DNA of 64,000 nucleotides from Schistocephalus solidus. Lineage: Eukaryota > Platyhelminthes > Cestoda > Diphyllobothriidea > Diphyllobothriidae. Of this stretch, positions 12,953-23,837 are shown in pieces (within the stretch, counting starts at the first letter, position 1; every line of letters begins with the position of its first letter). The DNA lies in contig WEDG01000449.1 of the NCBI GenBank assembly GCA_017591395.1, positions 248,001 through 312,000 of the forward strand, written 5' to 3'. The notes beneath the pieces were generated by a model. It was not told where the DNA came from, did no database searches, and was given only the letters and a program-made list of their open reading frames with translations. A program made the position numbers and the translations under genes.

Positions 12953-12964
12953 TACAAGGCATCC
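12948..12964 (-). repeat. Right arm of a 17-bp perfect inverted repeat
   Basis: It pairs base for base with 12584-12600. Confidence 0.9.
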
Positions 12965-13238
12965 CTACCCTTAACTCTAATCCTAACCATAAACCTTATC
13001 CAATCATCCTTGGAATTTGGCGCAAGTGCGCCTGTATTGCGGACGATTTTATATCCCTCTGTCCTCTTTTGTGGCCCTTTTAAGTCGTCCTTATTTTTAT
13101 GTGCCTCGTATAACCAATATTTCGTTCCCAGATTACTATTTTTTCACAAGCTTTCATCAATATGTTTCTATGAACCTTGTAAATTAATTTAAAATTACGA
13201 ACACATCTTGAGTTCGGGATTTTACTTTGTTCTTTCAG

Positions 13239-13735
13239 AGAGTCACTACTACCGCCAGCCCATGGAGAGCAACAGTCAAAAGTATGGTTGTGAACATGAC
13301 TGCTGTTTCTCCAATGCAGATCTGCTCTATGATTCCATCCTCGATTCAGCGCAGAGTGATTCTGGCCATGCAGAATCGGACCCCAACAGGCGAGCATCAG
13401 CAGCAGTGGCAGAGGAGGCTGTTGATGGCGTGTGTTTCAGCCTCACAGCACGTTGTTTTCATGACCATCTGTCTAGAAACTTGGTCTCTGGCGGCAGTCA
13501 GAGCAACTACAGCGGTAACAACTCATTATCGTCGTCGTCGCTCCTTCGCCTACAAGACTGGCCAGATTATGCCGCCTGGCTTTATCAGCGTCATATCATG
13601 CGAACAGCTGGTAACTCTGCCTCTACTGGCAGTGTGTGGGGAGCCTGTCGAGGACGCTCGTCTGTGATTTGCCTTGCTCTGACGCTCTGTTTTTTTCACA
13701 ACCTTCACCCCCTCTTTGTCCCAGTTGATGGCTGA
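13239..13735 (+). CDS. NALF/FAM155 homologue, terminal exon
   Basis: The exon follows TTCTTTCAG and begins with the two bases that complete the phase-1 codon of the preceding exon (GAG at the junction), then stays open for 164 codons to TGA. A Cys-Cys pair in YGCEHDCCF sits where human FAM155A has its ECCDV pair, and the C-terminal hydrophobic stretch SSVICLALTLCFF parallels the C-terminal membrane helix of FAM155A. Between them is a Ser/Asn-rich segment with a poly-Ser run encoded by TCG repeats. A second overlapping plus-strand frame (13227-13667) is rejected because it does not match the upstream exon phase or the family. Confidence 0.7.
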
Positions 13736-14894
13736 TTTTGTGGGCAGCATTAGTTTCTCTGCTGCCTTGCTCTTTCCACCGCCGCTACCTGATCCGCTGC
13801 CCGCCCACCCACCCGTGCATAGACGACGTGGCTTTTTCCGCAAGCCCCTAACGCTCTCGCTCTCATATATGCGCCTGTACGAAAGGGATCTGTCGGAATC
13901 AATCCCCTCTCTCCCCCTCCCCTCCTTTTTGTACAGACTTGGACTTATTCCTATTCAGCTATACTTGTACAGAATTCTTACATTGTGCGTTTAGTTAGCT
14001 CGCCTATGCCTTGAATTACGACGACGATGCTAATGTCCACACCTCTCCCCCCACCTCCCCGAGTTAAACGTCTTTCCTTCGAATTTAGATTCACTGCCTT
14101 CGTCTCTCCACGCTGCCCTCTTTTTCCACACGCATCGCCGCTGTTCATAGTCTTTCCTTGTTTGTCGCGCATCCATGCCCCCCCCCCTCCATGCCCCTAC
14201 CTCTATGATTCCACTGTGCCTCGGCTTTTTCTCCCTTTTCCTCTCTCCGAGAACACTTGAAAGCAGACAAACCAGTAGTATACACCAACCAACGGAATCC
14301 TAGCACACATGACCGCCTAGATGGGCATGTTGCTTTGCATCGTCCGTCCCTCCCCCCCTTCACTCTTAGTGTACAAATTATTTGTAAACATATGACGTAA
14401 TCCACCAACAGCATAATATGTCGGAACCTATGAGGGTCAAGGTTGAGTGATACTGGGTCTGACTTTTTATTCTGAGCTGTAAATTGAGACACCTCCCCTG
14501 TTTTACATGTGGACCATCTCTCGTCCAAATCCCCTCTGCCACAGTTCGGCGTCGCCCACCTTGCGTTTCTGTGCCCCTTTTCCATCTTCATCCTCCCTTG
14601 TTATTCGTGCTTCATCCATCCATATCCGAGGGAATTTTTCACTGTTCGTACTTTACTCCTTTATCCTTTCTTTAATGATCCTCCCGTCCTCCCCTTCCCC
14701 TCCTCCATCTTCCATTCGCATAAGTATCTTAGTTCACTCTCCCAATCTCTCCGTTGTCATCCTAGATTTTAAATTTGCCAATCTTGAACTATTTTTTGAT
14801 CTGTTTTCTTTACGTCTGCAGTTCTACTTGTCTGACCCCTTGGCCTTGGATTCACGTTCTACGCTAGTCCTTCAATGTGTGAGGATATGTGGGC

Positions 14895-14912
14895 ATATAT
14901 ATATATATATAT
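14895..14912. repeat. (AT)n microsatellite
   Basis: Nine uninterrupted AT dinucleotides. Confidence 0.9.
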
Positions 14913-14995
14913 GACTCTTCATATCAAAGTAGCAGGCTACCTTCTTGTCCTTTCGCTCTTCAACCGAATTTGCTGTACTCCCATATTCTTACCTC

Positions 14996-15001
14996 AATAA
15001 A
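14996..15001 (+). terminator. Candidate polyadenylation signal AATAAA
   Basis: Canonical hexamer about 1.26 kb after the NALF-like stop codon. Distance and lack of other evidence keep this tentative. Confidence 0.3.
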
Positions 15002-17804
15002 GACCTAGAATTAACGATTGTACTGGCACTTCATTCAGCTACACCGCGTGTTAACCGTTCCTACGACAGGGCCCCCCAGGTAGTAGTACCTCATCCTCTG
15101 ACGCCCCCAATGATGCAGGCACGTCCGTATAACTTGAACAAAGCAGTGAAACCCAGAATAAAGCCTCCGTCTTTTAGAAGTCGATTAATTCATAACTGGG
15201 CTTTCGGTGTTATTATTCTATATCTGAGCTGTTGTCAGGACGGTGGACGTTTGCTTGTAGGGTACCTTTTTGCGTCTTGATATCGCAGAATCCAAACGGT
15301 CACGATTGACGTTGAATTTAGGTACAAAAACACCACCGAGTTTTCGGGAGCGTCCTTTAACTGGGTTGTCAAGATCTCATTGGTCAGGTTATGACTTTAC
15401 TGTTCCAAAATGCATTCTTGGCACTTTTCTGCGCATACACGACTACAACCGGCATTTTCAGACTGAGAGCACTTGGAGGTGCGCGAATGAACGGTTGAAG
15501 TCAACAAATTTATTAATTCGAAATCGATTCTAGTGGTTACGCCTATGAAAGTGACCTCGTTCTCGTCATGGAGCTTTTCGTGCCGTTGTTTAACTGTTGC
15601 TTTGGGTTAAATCAGAGGAACCGATACAACTATACTCGCCCAATCTCTTACCTGCTCAGGGCGTCAAAAATGCCTCTGACTGTGCTGCCCTATGGAATAC
15701 CACGAGAAAGGGTATGCGTCAATTCGTTTTAATGCCGGCTTCTGTTTTCGCATATGGTCAAGAGCTACCATATGCTGAGACATTCTGAATGTCAAGTGCT
15801 TTTACTTTAGTCTTCGTATTTTAGAATTTCGAAATTCAACGTCCGCAAACGTCCTTTTTAGATTAGTCATCAGCTTGTCCATTAAAATCGAGGTAAGGGA
15901 GTAAAAGTTGAAAAATAACCAATGTTAGGGGACGGTTGCATTCTGAGCCGGAATAAATGCGTAAAAATTTGGGCATCTCTAGTTATTTAATGAGATATAT
16001 GATGCTACGGGAAGACGCGGGAAGAGGAACCCCTGTATTACCGGTGGATGTTCACTGACTTCCAGGGGAAATTACGGTAAACGTTTGAACCATTTTAGGT
16101 TTAATGTCAGCGTTAGAAGACGGGAAAAGGTACCTTTGTAGCCCACAACCGGCATTGCTATGCCCGGCGTCTTTTCTCAAGGTGCGCTGCCTCAATGTCA
16201 TGCCACGTCTCAGCGACCAGTTTCAGACTCGCTGACCTGCAACCACTTGACTGACTTCAATTCGAACACGCACGCAAGTGCGTCCAGATAGTTGCGGTTG
16301 GCGAAGTGCCACTTTAACACGCCAGCCCTCGGCCGATGCAGCATTAGGCACGGCTACCCTCGGGTGATGAAACAAACAATTAGGACAACACTTAAACTTG
16401 CTCCACAAACCTATCAAAGCAGATACAATCTCTATCGCTCCCTCTGGTATGAATGGACGCATAAAACACTAGCCATGGTTTCGCCAGTAGCCACTGTTAC
16501 GTGGACCAGCAACTAGGAGTTCTTTGCAAAATAATTTCCCTCTACAGGTGCCTTCTGTCTTCTCCTGCGAACCGAGGTTTGGCCTTAGTACAAATACTGC
16601 CCAGACCCAATACGTTTCCTAGAGCTTAGTGCACCTGAATTCCGGTAGGAAGGGGGGAGAGGGGTACATCATATTTCTGTTTCTTACCTCCGCAACTTTG
16701 CTTAAAGCTTGCACAAATTTAGCAGTGGAACATACTTTTTTTAAATTTTTGCAGTGCTCCTTCTTACAAAACTAGAAGTTTTCTGAATTCAAGACACTAC
16801 TCACGTTAATTGATTTTATATGTGATGTGAATGCCTTGCTATAGAAGATGGGCATTATGATCTGCCTCCAGTCGGCGCGTCCACTTCAAGGTCGTGGTAA
16901 AATGAGCCTGTGTTTAAAGTAGCGGGCAACCCCTCATTAATCGATTCTACTGGTTACCAACCCGGTTGGGTTAGCGAAAGCGTCTTCCCAGCTGGGGTTA
17001 GGAGGTGATTTGCAGTTTCATTCGATCAGCTAGGGTAACCACTCGTAGTGGGACACGTGCGGATTCTGAAAAAGTCCCTTGCCGTACATTCCAGCAATTT
17101 ATTTTACAAGATCTTGTAATAAGATCACAATTCAAAGATTTAGTGAAGTTGGTGCTTCAAAAATCGACCACGGTATAGTCAGATTTGCGCCCAAGTAACC
17201 TTGGCCCATAGGTATAGTGTTGTGTACCGACCTGATAGGCAAAATGATCCCGCCTTCTAGGTGTTGGAGGAGAGTCCCTACTTCCATAGCGTACTTATCT
17301 CAATCTCTGCAATTTCACTCATTTGCTATGCATTGCCCCTTAAACTAGGCGCAAGCACCTTCGGAAGAGCCTTTAAAAAAGTTCATCTGAGATGAGCCAT
17401 AATTTTTCGCAGCGGGAACGAGTGTGAGCCTCCTATTCTGCAGCAACACATATGGAGATTGGTTCCCAAGCAGCTTTTCTAACTCAACAGCAGCTTATAA
17501 TGAATTGCGGAAAGCACGTGGATGACTGCGAGATATCAAATAGGCCACTGAATATAGCCTCTTCAATCGGTTATAATACGGTAAAAGTTAAACCGTTGCG
17601 ATTGACTACTACCACGCCGTTTGTCCAAGGGCGTGGACACAGCCGTTGTGGCTTGAGCGTTAATTATTTTATAGTGAGATAGACTTGCACAGCACCTACG
17701 GCACTCTCTACTTCATGCCCATTTGGCCTCGATACCAAGACAGTGTCAAGAAGGCCGAAGGTTGGCTCCAGCGCAATAGCTGATGAAGTTAAAAAGCTCA
17801 TCTG
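15002..17804. other. Intergenic, nothing recognised
   Basis: Open frames here are under 115 codons with no familiar motif. The minus-strand frame at 16223-16462 and the plus-strand frame at 16292-16516 overlap each other and look like chance or old repeat sequence. A fragment around 17690-17760 resembles the flank of dispersed repeat R1. Confidence 0.4.
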
Positions 17805-17924
17805 TCCGTGTCTTCACGCAATGTACCAGGTTTTTTTAAAAAAAAACGAAGAGAGCCCGGAGCTCACCTTCGTGAGAGTGCTATGAGGACCACATTAAAA
17901 TTAAATATACCGGGCCTGACTCCC
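17805..17924 (+). repeat. 120-bp high-identity dispersed repeat, copy A
   Basis: It is almost identical to 20389-20507, differing mainly in the length and make-up of a central T/A homopolymer and one base near the 3' end. It holds a short perfect hairpin CTCAC-CTTC-GTGAG. No open frame, tRNA boxes or Sm-like site was seen. The identity is far higher than in any other repeat pair here except the R1 55-mer, which suggests recent mobility or gene conversion. Confidence 0.8.
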
Positions 17925-18522
17925 AGTTTTTGAGCCGGACATTTCGCATACACACACAATACTGACCAGGCGGGCCGAGTTATTCAATCACCTGGCAGCT
18001 TTGCAAGCCATGCGTTAGGGATTTACGATAGTTTTCAAACGCGTTAGATTTACTGTAGTGATAAATCCGCTGAAATACCATAGGGGTGGATTTTTCGGCG
18101 TTGTGAAGTCAAGGACATGAAGGTTTCCCAAATCAGAAGTCAGAGAAGACTAATTGCGTTGGACTAGCTTTTAATGAGAGAAAAGAGCTTGCAAGGGGCT
18201 CTGCACGCAGTTGACGCCAGCTGTCTCTTCAGGCCAGTTGTTCTGAGTCTGTGTCCACCGTTGGCAGTCTTGACCATCTGGCGTGGGTCCTCTGTCGCCC
18301 GCAGTCAACCCGTGAAATGACGCGATTTGGTTGGCTTAGAGATCTCACGAGGCTGGTGCCAAGACTCGCGTGGCTCCAGCAGCGAACCAACCAGGAGCAT
18401 GAGGCGGACAACGCGGGTGAGTAAGCGTCTGCGCTGGCGATCACGCGAATGGACTGCCTCGACCGGGAGCTTGAGGCAGACAAGAGGACAGCGTGACAAA
18501 AGCGGCAAGCGTGGGAACGGTA

Positions 18523-18640
18523 TTTAGAATTTAGAATTTATATTTGGTTAGCACCGGGAAGGTACTGTCTAAGCAATGCTAAGTATGCTAAGTATGCTAA
18601 GTATGTCTAAGTATGCTACAGGTGCCCCAGGGTGAACCTC
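18523..18640 (+). repeat. Short degenerate tandem repeat
   Basis: The unit GCTAAGTAT recurs about four times around 18570-18615, next to a duplicated TTTAGAA and followed by a (TC)n run at 18639-18665. Confidence 0.6.
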
Positions 18641-18732
18641 TCTCTCTCTCTCTTGCTCTCTCTTTCCCCTCCCATGCACCAGTCGTCTGGTGGCGGGGTC
18701 GAGTGCAAGGTCGAAAGAGATGGACAAAATGA

Positions 18733-18835
18733 TTTTTGAGGAAAATTAGACGCGATCGCTGGGAGGAGAACTTTATTCCTTTGAGGTTTTGGATTCGTGC
18801 TTGAACCCATCATCAGAGATATCATCGGGTACGTG
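18733..18835 (-). mobile_element. Penelope-like element pseudo-LTR, inverted copy with hammerhead-like motif
   Basis: On the minus strand this reads CTGATGA, a 6-bp stem (GGGTTC with GAATCC), then AAAAC and further on GAATAAAGTTCT and GCGATCGCGTCT. The same series of landmarks occurs on the plus strand at 20003-20075. Hammerhead ribozymes are known in pseudo-LTRs of Penelope-like elements; CTGATGA and stem II fit, but the second conserved box has A in place of G, so the ribozyme is probably inactive. Confidence 0.6.
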
Positions 18836-19155
18836 TGATTCATATACTGTTCGCTGGGCTTCCAAACCACAGATTGAAATTGGATGTTCGGTATGTGGAT
18901 GATGCTTTTGTAATCAGCGAACGGCACCAAATGCTAGCATTCAAAGAACATCTCAACACCCCCTTCTCGCACATGCAATTGATGATGGAGAAGGAAGAAA
19001 ACGACCAGCTAGCTGTACTTGATATCCGCATTTGTCGGAAGGAACGTGGTGGCCTCAAGACCAAAGTGTTCAGAAAATCTACAAATACGACGCCGGTACT
19101 GAACTTAAACAGCAAACACCCAGTCACAAACGCAGTTTTTTTAAGGGCGTGTTGA
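18835..19155 (+). pseudogene. Penelope-like reverse transcriptase fragment
   Basis: An open frame of 106 codons carries the RT catalytic box in VRYVDDAFVI, followed by FKEHLN, EENDQLAVLDI and KTKVFRKSTNT, which I know from Penelope-like elements of flatworms. After 19155 the homology continues in shifted frames with stop codons, so the element is dead. The usual N-terminal RT motifs upstream of the YVDD box are missing: the copy is 5'-truncated exactly against an inverted pseudo-LTR. Confidence 0.8.
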
Positions 19156-19780
19156 GATGCACTGCAGTGAATCGGAAGACAAGGTTATCGAACGGTTCTT
19201 TAGAGATAATGGCTACCCTCGCAATTTTGTCAAACGGTGCATACGCAGACGCAGCGACAACATCGTCCCGATCCCAAATTTTTGCGAGCGATTCTCTGCG
19301 TCATGAATCTCCCTTCTCGCACCGCTTGCAGTCGGAGTCGCACACAGACCGGAGGAAACCATTAGGCGTCATGTGTTGAGACCAAATGACCCACTGCCAT
19401 GGCAGGAAATGTCTCGAATCGTTTAATGAATCGGGAGTAATTGGGGACAAAACAACAACGTTGGAGAAACCGGAAGACTGTTCCTAACACGAATGGCCGA
19501 ACACGCGGCAGAATTGCGGAGAAATGATGCCAACTCTCAAGTCGCGGTTTATTTGAAACGATCCGGCCGCACATTCCCGTTCGCTGAGGCCGAATTTTTC
19601 GCAAGATGCAACAATCACGTTACCCATTGTTCCATTAGTCAGGGTTTATGGGCCTTCATTCTATTATCAAGTGAAATGACAACTGCCCACCCCTTATTCG
19701 GTGTTGAGACACCGTTTGGCTAAGGTCATTAGCCACTTGGGGAGCCGCAGGCGAACACTCTTTCCAACGGTAGTGCTGGC
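19156..19780 (+). pseudogene. Penelope-like C-terminal region with GIY-YIG endonuclease remnant
   Basis: In broken frames one can read a basic connector (NGYPRNFV-like, then RCIRRRSDN) and later NNVGETGRLFLTRMAEHA, the conserved part of the GIY-YIG nuclease domain of these elements, followed by AELRRNDANSQVA. Several in-frame stops separate the pieces. Confidence 0.7.
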
Positions 19781-19984
19781 AAGACAGATGATGGAGCCGT
19801 CGTCACGCCAGTTAATATGGCTGATGAGATTTTAGCTATTAACGTCCCGAATGTAGGCTATCAAGCCATTAGCACACCAGAGGGCAACAATCCCCGATGA
19901 AGCAGGAGCCATTACTTTTAATAGGTATGCAGTGACATAGCGCCTGCATCCTAGAGATACAGCAACTCCTTGTCTATTAATTAT

Positions 19985-20080
19985 CTGTAGCTGATAGTGT
20001 CCCTGATGAGGAGTTCGGGTATGAATCTAAAAATTCCGGCGAATAAAGTTCTGGGCTCGGTGCTCGCGTCTGCTCCTTCT
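19985..20080 (+). mobile_element. Penelope-like pseudo-LTR, direct copy with hammerhead-like motif
   Basis: CTGATGA at 20003-20009 is followed by a weak stem (GAGTTC with GAATCT around a GGGTAT loop), then GAATAAAGTTCT and GCTCGCGTCT, mirroring the inverted copy at 18733-18835. Stem II has a mismatch and the GAAAC box is degenerate. Confidence 0.55.
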
Positions 20081-20249
20081 CAATTACTTCCTGGGACTCG
20101 TATTTCCACTTTTGTTGGCAAAATTAATTCTTCCGAGTTTCTGCCTCAGTAGAAACAGGTGTATGCGATGGCTAGTACGAATTACTTATTTAGACCACTA
20201 ACCGGGGTATTATCGGTACATGTTTCGTTCAAATAATAAAGGTAACCAT

Positions 20250-20385
20250 GCGCATAATTTCATGGGGGGGGGGTTAGTATTTTCGTATCCTAACCGTAAA
20301 CTTAATGCAATTCCTAGGTAACCTCAACTGCCGACGAATTTGGTGGAAAGCCGCTTACATTTTGGGTGGTTCCTGTTATCATGTC
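20250..20385. repeat. Partial copy of the telomere-like TIR family
   Basis: The phrases CATGCGCATAATTTCA, a short CCTAA-like tract and GGGTGGTTCCTGTTATC match the interior and right flank of the elements at 12.4-13.1 and 42.9-43.2 kb. The 120-bp repeat copy B begins directly at its right end. Confidence 0.5.
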
Positions 20386-20388
20386 CTA

Positions 20389-20507
20389 TCCGTGTCTTCA
20401 CGCAATGTACCAGGTTTTTTTTCCAAAAATGAAGAGAGCCCGGAGCTCACCTTCGTGAGAGTGCTATGAGGACCACATTAAAATGAAATATACCGGGCCT
20501 GACTCCC
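20389..20507 (+). repeat. 120-bp high-identity dispersed repeat, copy B
   Basis: Partner of 17805-17924, same orientation, 2.6 kb away. It abuts the right end of a telomere-like TIR fragment. The two copies bracket the truncated Penelope-like element. Confidence 0.8.
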
Positions 20508-23500
20508 GGTAATAGTTATTTGGCCATTGTTTTCATCCTTTTGTCTGTAAGTCGAGCTGCTATTTCCAAACTTTGGCTCAACTACTGAAACTGTGTTTTG
20601 CAATCAAGACAAGTAAATCCCACGCTACATGTCAATTACCGATTCCTTATAATTGTCTTACCTTGGCAATCATCACATTCAAAGCAGTGCCGGAAATATC
20701 TTCATGAAGTTCCATGGCCTTTTATAGATGCGCTGATTGATATCTTGTTTTTTTTTGGAATATCCACAAGGAAGCGGTTGCATCCATCGGGGAAAGTGAC
20801 TTTATGCCGGGTCACCAAAACTGTCGAAGTCCTACGGGCATTGGTCTGCATGTTCATTCAGATTAATAACGGCTTGTTTCTAACCATGAAATGCTAAAAT
20901 TAGGAACCAGTAAGTTTCTGGCCATATTTAAGTTTGAGCTCAGTGGGCCACGATGAAACGAGATGTCGAGGTATTATGGCTTGAATTTATGTGAGCATTT
21001 TTGCCTTTCAATCACAAATTTCAACTGCTCTCTCGATTTTGTCACTTCGGACTCCAGTGAATTGACCAGAGTAATGCAGGCCTCCCCTCGAGTTTCAGTA
21101 TTTTAAGTCAGGCTTGCTGACGGCATCTCTAGCATCGCTAGGATAAACCATTCGTCTGTCAGTTGGGCGCAGGTGACCCTGAGTCAGCCTGTAAAGTTAA
21201 TTATTTGACCAGCTCTCAATATGTTTTAGTTAGCAAACACACGCCCTCATCGATACTACGCGATAGTCCGTTCATCAACAGTAACGAAGTAGGCCCAATG
21301 TTGGCTTGCGGATGAATGTCTTGAAACAATGCAGATGTTCGCAGCATCGTTCGTAATTGCTTTTACGACCCCCCTGCCTCCCCCGACAGGACACGGGAAT
21401 AGGGACGCCCCGCCCGTACTATAGGTGGTCATGCGCTAAATTCCAAGTGTAAATATCCCCAACCCTACCCTGAACCTCCCACGTGCGCCCTATGGTTGTT
21501 TGCAAATCCCAGTTGTCCAGGCCGGTCAAGGTTGACTCACACATTACCTCGCTTAAGGTGCTGTGACGACTCTCCACCGTCTCACACCTGGAACGCCGCT
21601 CTTGCGACTCCGGATGTGCCCTTGTCTAGCTGTCAACTTTTCTCGACCTTTTCTTCACTAGTTCTGCACAGAACGCACTATCCTCCAACTGGCCTCCAAC
21701 TTCTCTTCTTGTACGGAACCGGGCCTGAAGTTCATAGCGGCTAGGGGCTTCCCTAATGGCTTAAGCTGCCGTGACAGACGCAGTGTTTTCCCCGGCATTG
21801 AACAAGCACCTTCGTGGGCGTTTACTTTATGGCATCTACCTATGACCGCTACAACCATTTGAATTCAACCTGCGTCTGCTGCTGAGGGAAAATTTGATAC
21901 CTCTTCCACTTACGACGCTAGGTGCTATGCGCTATGCGTACACAGTACACCGATGCTGGATAGAACAGCCTCTTGGAAGTATCAGCGCATTTCACTGCAT
22001 GAAGCGAACCCATTCAACGTACGAAGCGAGTTCTACCATGTGGTTCTCCCTTATTCATCCGGATCAGACGTCAACAGTTCGGATCTGCAGTGAGGCGGTG
22101 CCCTCAATCTTGTGTCACTAATGCACCACCTCCGGGCTCTTGCAAGGTGATCGAAGCCCGTATGGAAAGACATTACCGTTAGAGGAAACTAAACATTGCT
22201 TTGGTACCGTGGCATTGATATCAGGCCGTCCTGGCAAATCGGGTACAGACCACAGCGTTTTCCCACCAACGGCTAATAGCCTCATGTGGTGCATCCAGTT
22301 GTGTCTCACAATCGGTAACAATTTATTTCTCATAGGTTTCGTCCGCGGTCACCCAACTTCGACTTAACCCTAGGAGGAGTATTTCAGGAGGTTTGTGAGA
22401 TTTCCGAAATGTTTATCCCCTTATTGAGAGTCAAAGTCCCCACGCATTTCGTAATCCCTGTCGATTGGTATACACACCGACTCATGATCAGCTTGGCCTT
22501 GGTTTACTTTAAAAAAGGGTATGAGGTCTTGGTGGTGATAGTTGTATTAGTGGTGGCGGTGGTGGTGGTTGCAGTGGTGGTGGTGGTGGTGATCGAGGGG
22601 AGGAGGAGGAGGAGGCAGCAGAGAAGGAAGACTTGCATCCGTTTCGTGCTCATAAATTAACAGAGCGGAATTCCGCACACCATACCACAATGCGAATGGT
22701 AGAACTTTTGCACTGTTTCCAACATTAGTCACCTGGTAATGCCTCGACTCTCAGTATTTTGTGACCTAGCACATGAAATGCTCCTAAATCTATGCAACAT
22801 CTCTTAGCACATGGAAGCCTGTCAAAATGTATCGACGAAAACTCCGAATTACTACTGCACAACTTTATTAAGATAAACAAAAGGAAATATGAAAATTTAT
22901 ATTGGAAATAATGGCTTTTTAGAAAAGCGGAAATTCCTAAAACGACAAAAAATAATGTCACATGAATAAAATTGATATTGAGAAGTGCATAGAGCCTGCT
23001 AATACAAATAACTCAGCAAATAAAACACCACAAGTAGAAAAATATTTTAAAATAGTCTTCTAGTACAGTTTGCACTTAAATATCCTCCTCGTATTAGCGT
23101 AAAATGAAGTATAGGAGTTAGTTTACCGTTAAAAATTTGAGTATGGATTACAAAACTATTTTACGAGAAATCGCTTTCGCAATGCTTGGGACTTGCTTGA
23201 CTAGAGTTAAGAGGATTTTACTTGATTTCGCCGATTAGGACGTCACAGGAATAAAAGTTTTCCTAGGTTCGCCTGCTGTAAAAAACAAATTTATTTTTCC
23301 CCAAAGCAGCAAACCCACGGTTTAGGCTACGCCTGCATCTTCCCTGACTCCCGATGCGCCCTGACGGCAAGTACATTGGTCTCGAGGAGAAAACTTTTAG
23401 CTGACAGAGCGCTGTAGATATTACGAAGAGATCAGCAGTAAATAGATGGAATTTTTCGGAGCAAGGCTGATTAATGCAGCACACCTGGGAAGCTAGTTTT

Positions 23501-23800
23501 AAAGGCTATTTGGGTCGGCGATGTTTCAGTCTATAAGTTGTTGTTTGTGACAAAATTTGGCCATCTGCTCTTTTATATTACAATTGTTTAGCTTGCAGGA
23601 AACTACAACCTTGCTGTGGATATTGAAGACAGTAAATTGACTAACGCCCTTTTCAGAAAATTACGAATGCTATAGTTTCGTGGCGAGTCAAGGGTGCAGT
23701 TAATACGTGAACACAAGTTGGCTACCCACGGATTCGAAACAGGCCAGGAGTTCAACTTCACTGCCGTCCATATAATGGCCCACGCCGGAAGAAATGCAGT
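20508..23800. other. Intergenic, mostly unrecognised
   Basis: There is a partial telomere-like TIR fragment at about 21360-21490 (CAGGACACGGGAATAGGGAC and CCTAA-like repeats) and a GGT/GGA-rich microsatellite at 22531-22615. No exon could be supported; the open frames are short and lack motifs. A B-box-like TTTCGAATCC on the minus strand near 23735 suggests another old SINE. Confidence 0.4.
22531..22615. repeat. (GGT)n / (GGA)n microsatellite
   Basis: Imperfect GGT triplets pass into GGA triplets. The valine- and histidine-rich open frames overlapping it on both strands are artefacts of this repeat. Confidence 0.9.
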
Positions 23801-23837
23801 TCGAGGATTGAGTGAAACTTAGGCCTTGAAGTGTAAC

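Larger units (their letters stand above)
12425..13077. mobile_element. Non-autonomous TIR element with telomere-like interior (outer copy)
   Basis: The left end reads GGGCCCCCCGAAACAGGGAC; the right end, reverse complemented, is GGGCCAC followed by AAAAGAGGACAGAGG, an imperfect inverted repeat. The interior left of the nested insertion is a degenerate CCTAA-type tract. The same family occurs at 42882-43178 with better ends, and partial copies occur near 20.25, 21.37 and 25.05 kb. No transposase is encoded, so this is a MITE-like element whose superfamily I cannot name. Confidence 0.6.
8629..13238 (+). other. Intron of the NALF-like gene (4.6 kb)
   Basis: It is bounded by GTGAGT at 8629 and TTCTTTCAG ending at 13238. 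The splice phases of the two exons agree. It contains two oppositely oriented tRNA-Arg-type SINEs (9.57-10.18 kb), a weak R1-like relic around 10615-10760 and a nested terminal-inverted-repeat element (12425-13077). The open frames inside it (for example 10270-10563 and 11152-11499) show no recognisable motif. Confidence 0.65.
13736..15001 (+). other. Probable 3' UTR and pyrimidine-rich downstream region of the NALF-like gene
   Basis: The region after the stop is strongly pyrimidine-biased on the plus strand, with long CCT/TTC runs, an (AT)n run at 14895-14912, and the first good AATAAA at 14996-15001. No other coding signal was found. The UTR end is inferred from that hexamer only. Confidence 0.4.

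Noticed and set aside
12686..13192. 168-codon plus-strand ORF rich in Arg and Val
   Set aside because: It is the translation of the degenerate GGGTTAG-like tract inside a TIR element and crosses the element boundary.
13227..13667. 146-codon plus-strand ORF overlapping the NALF terminal exon
   Set aside because: Wrong phase for the upstream exon junction and no family match; the 13239-13735 frame satisfies both.
17805..17924. Spliced-leader RNA gene
   Set aside because: It does not resemble the cestode or schistosome leader sequences I know and has no clear donor plus Sm-site arrangement.
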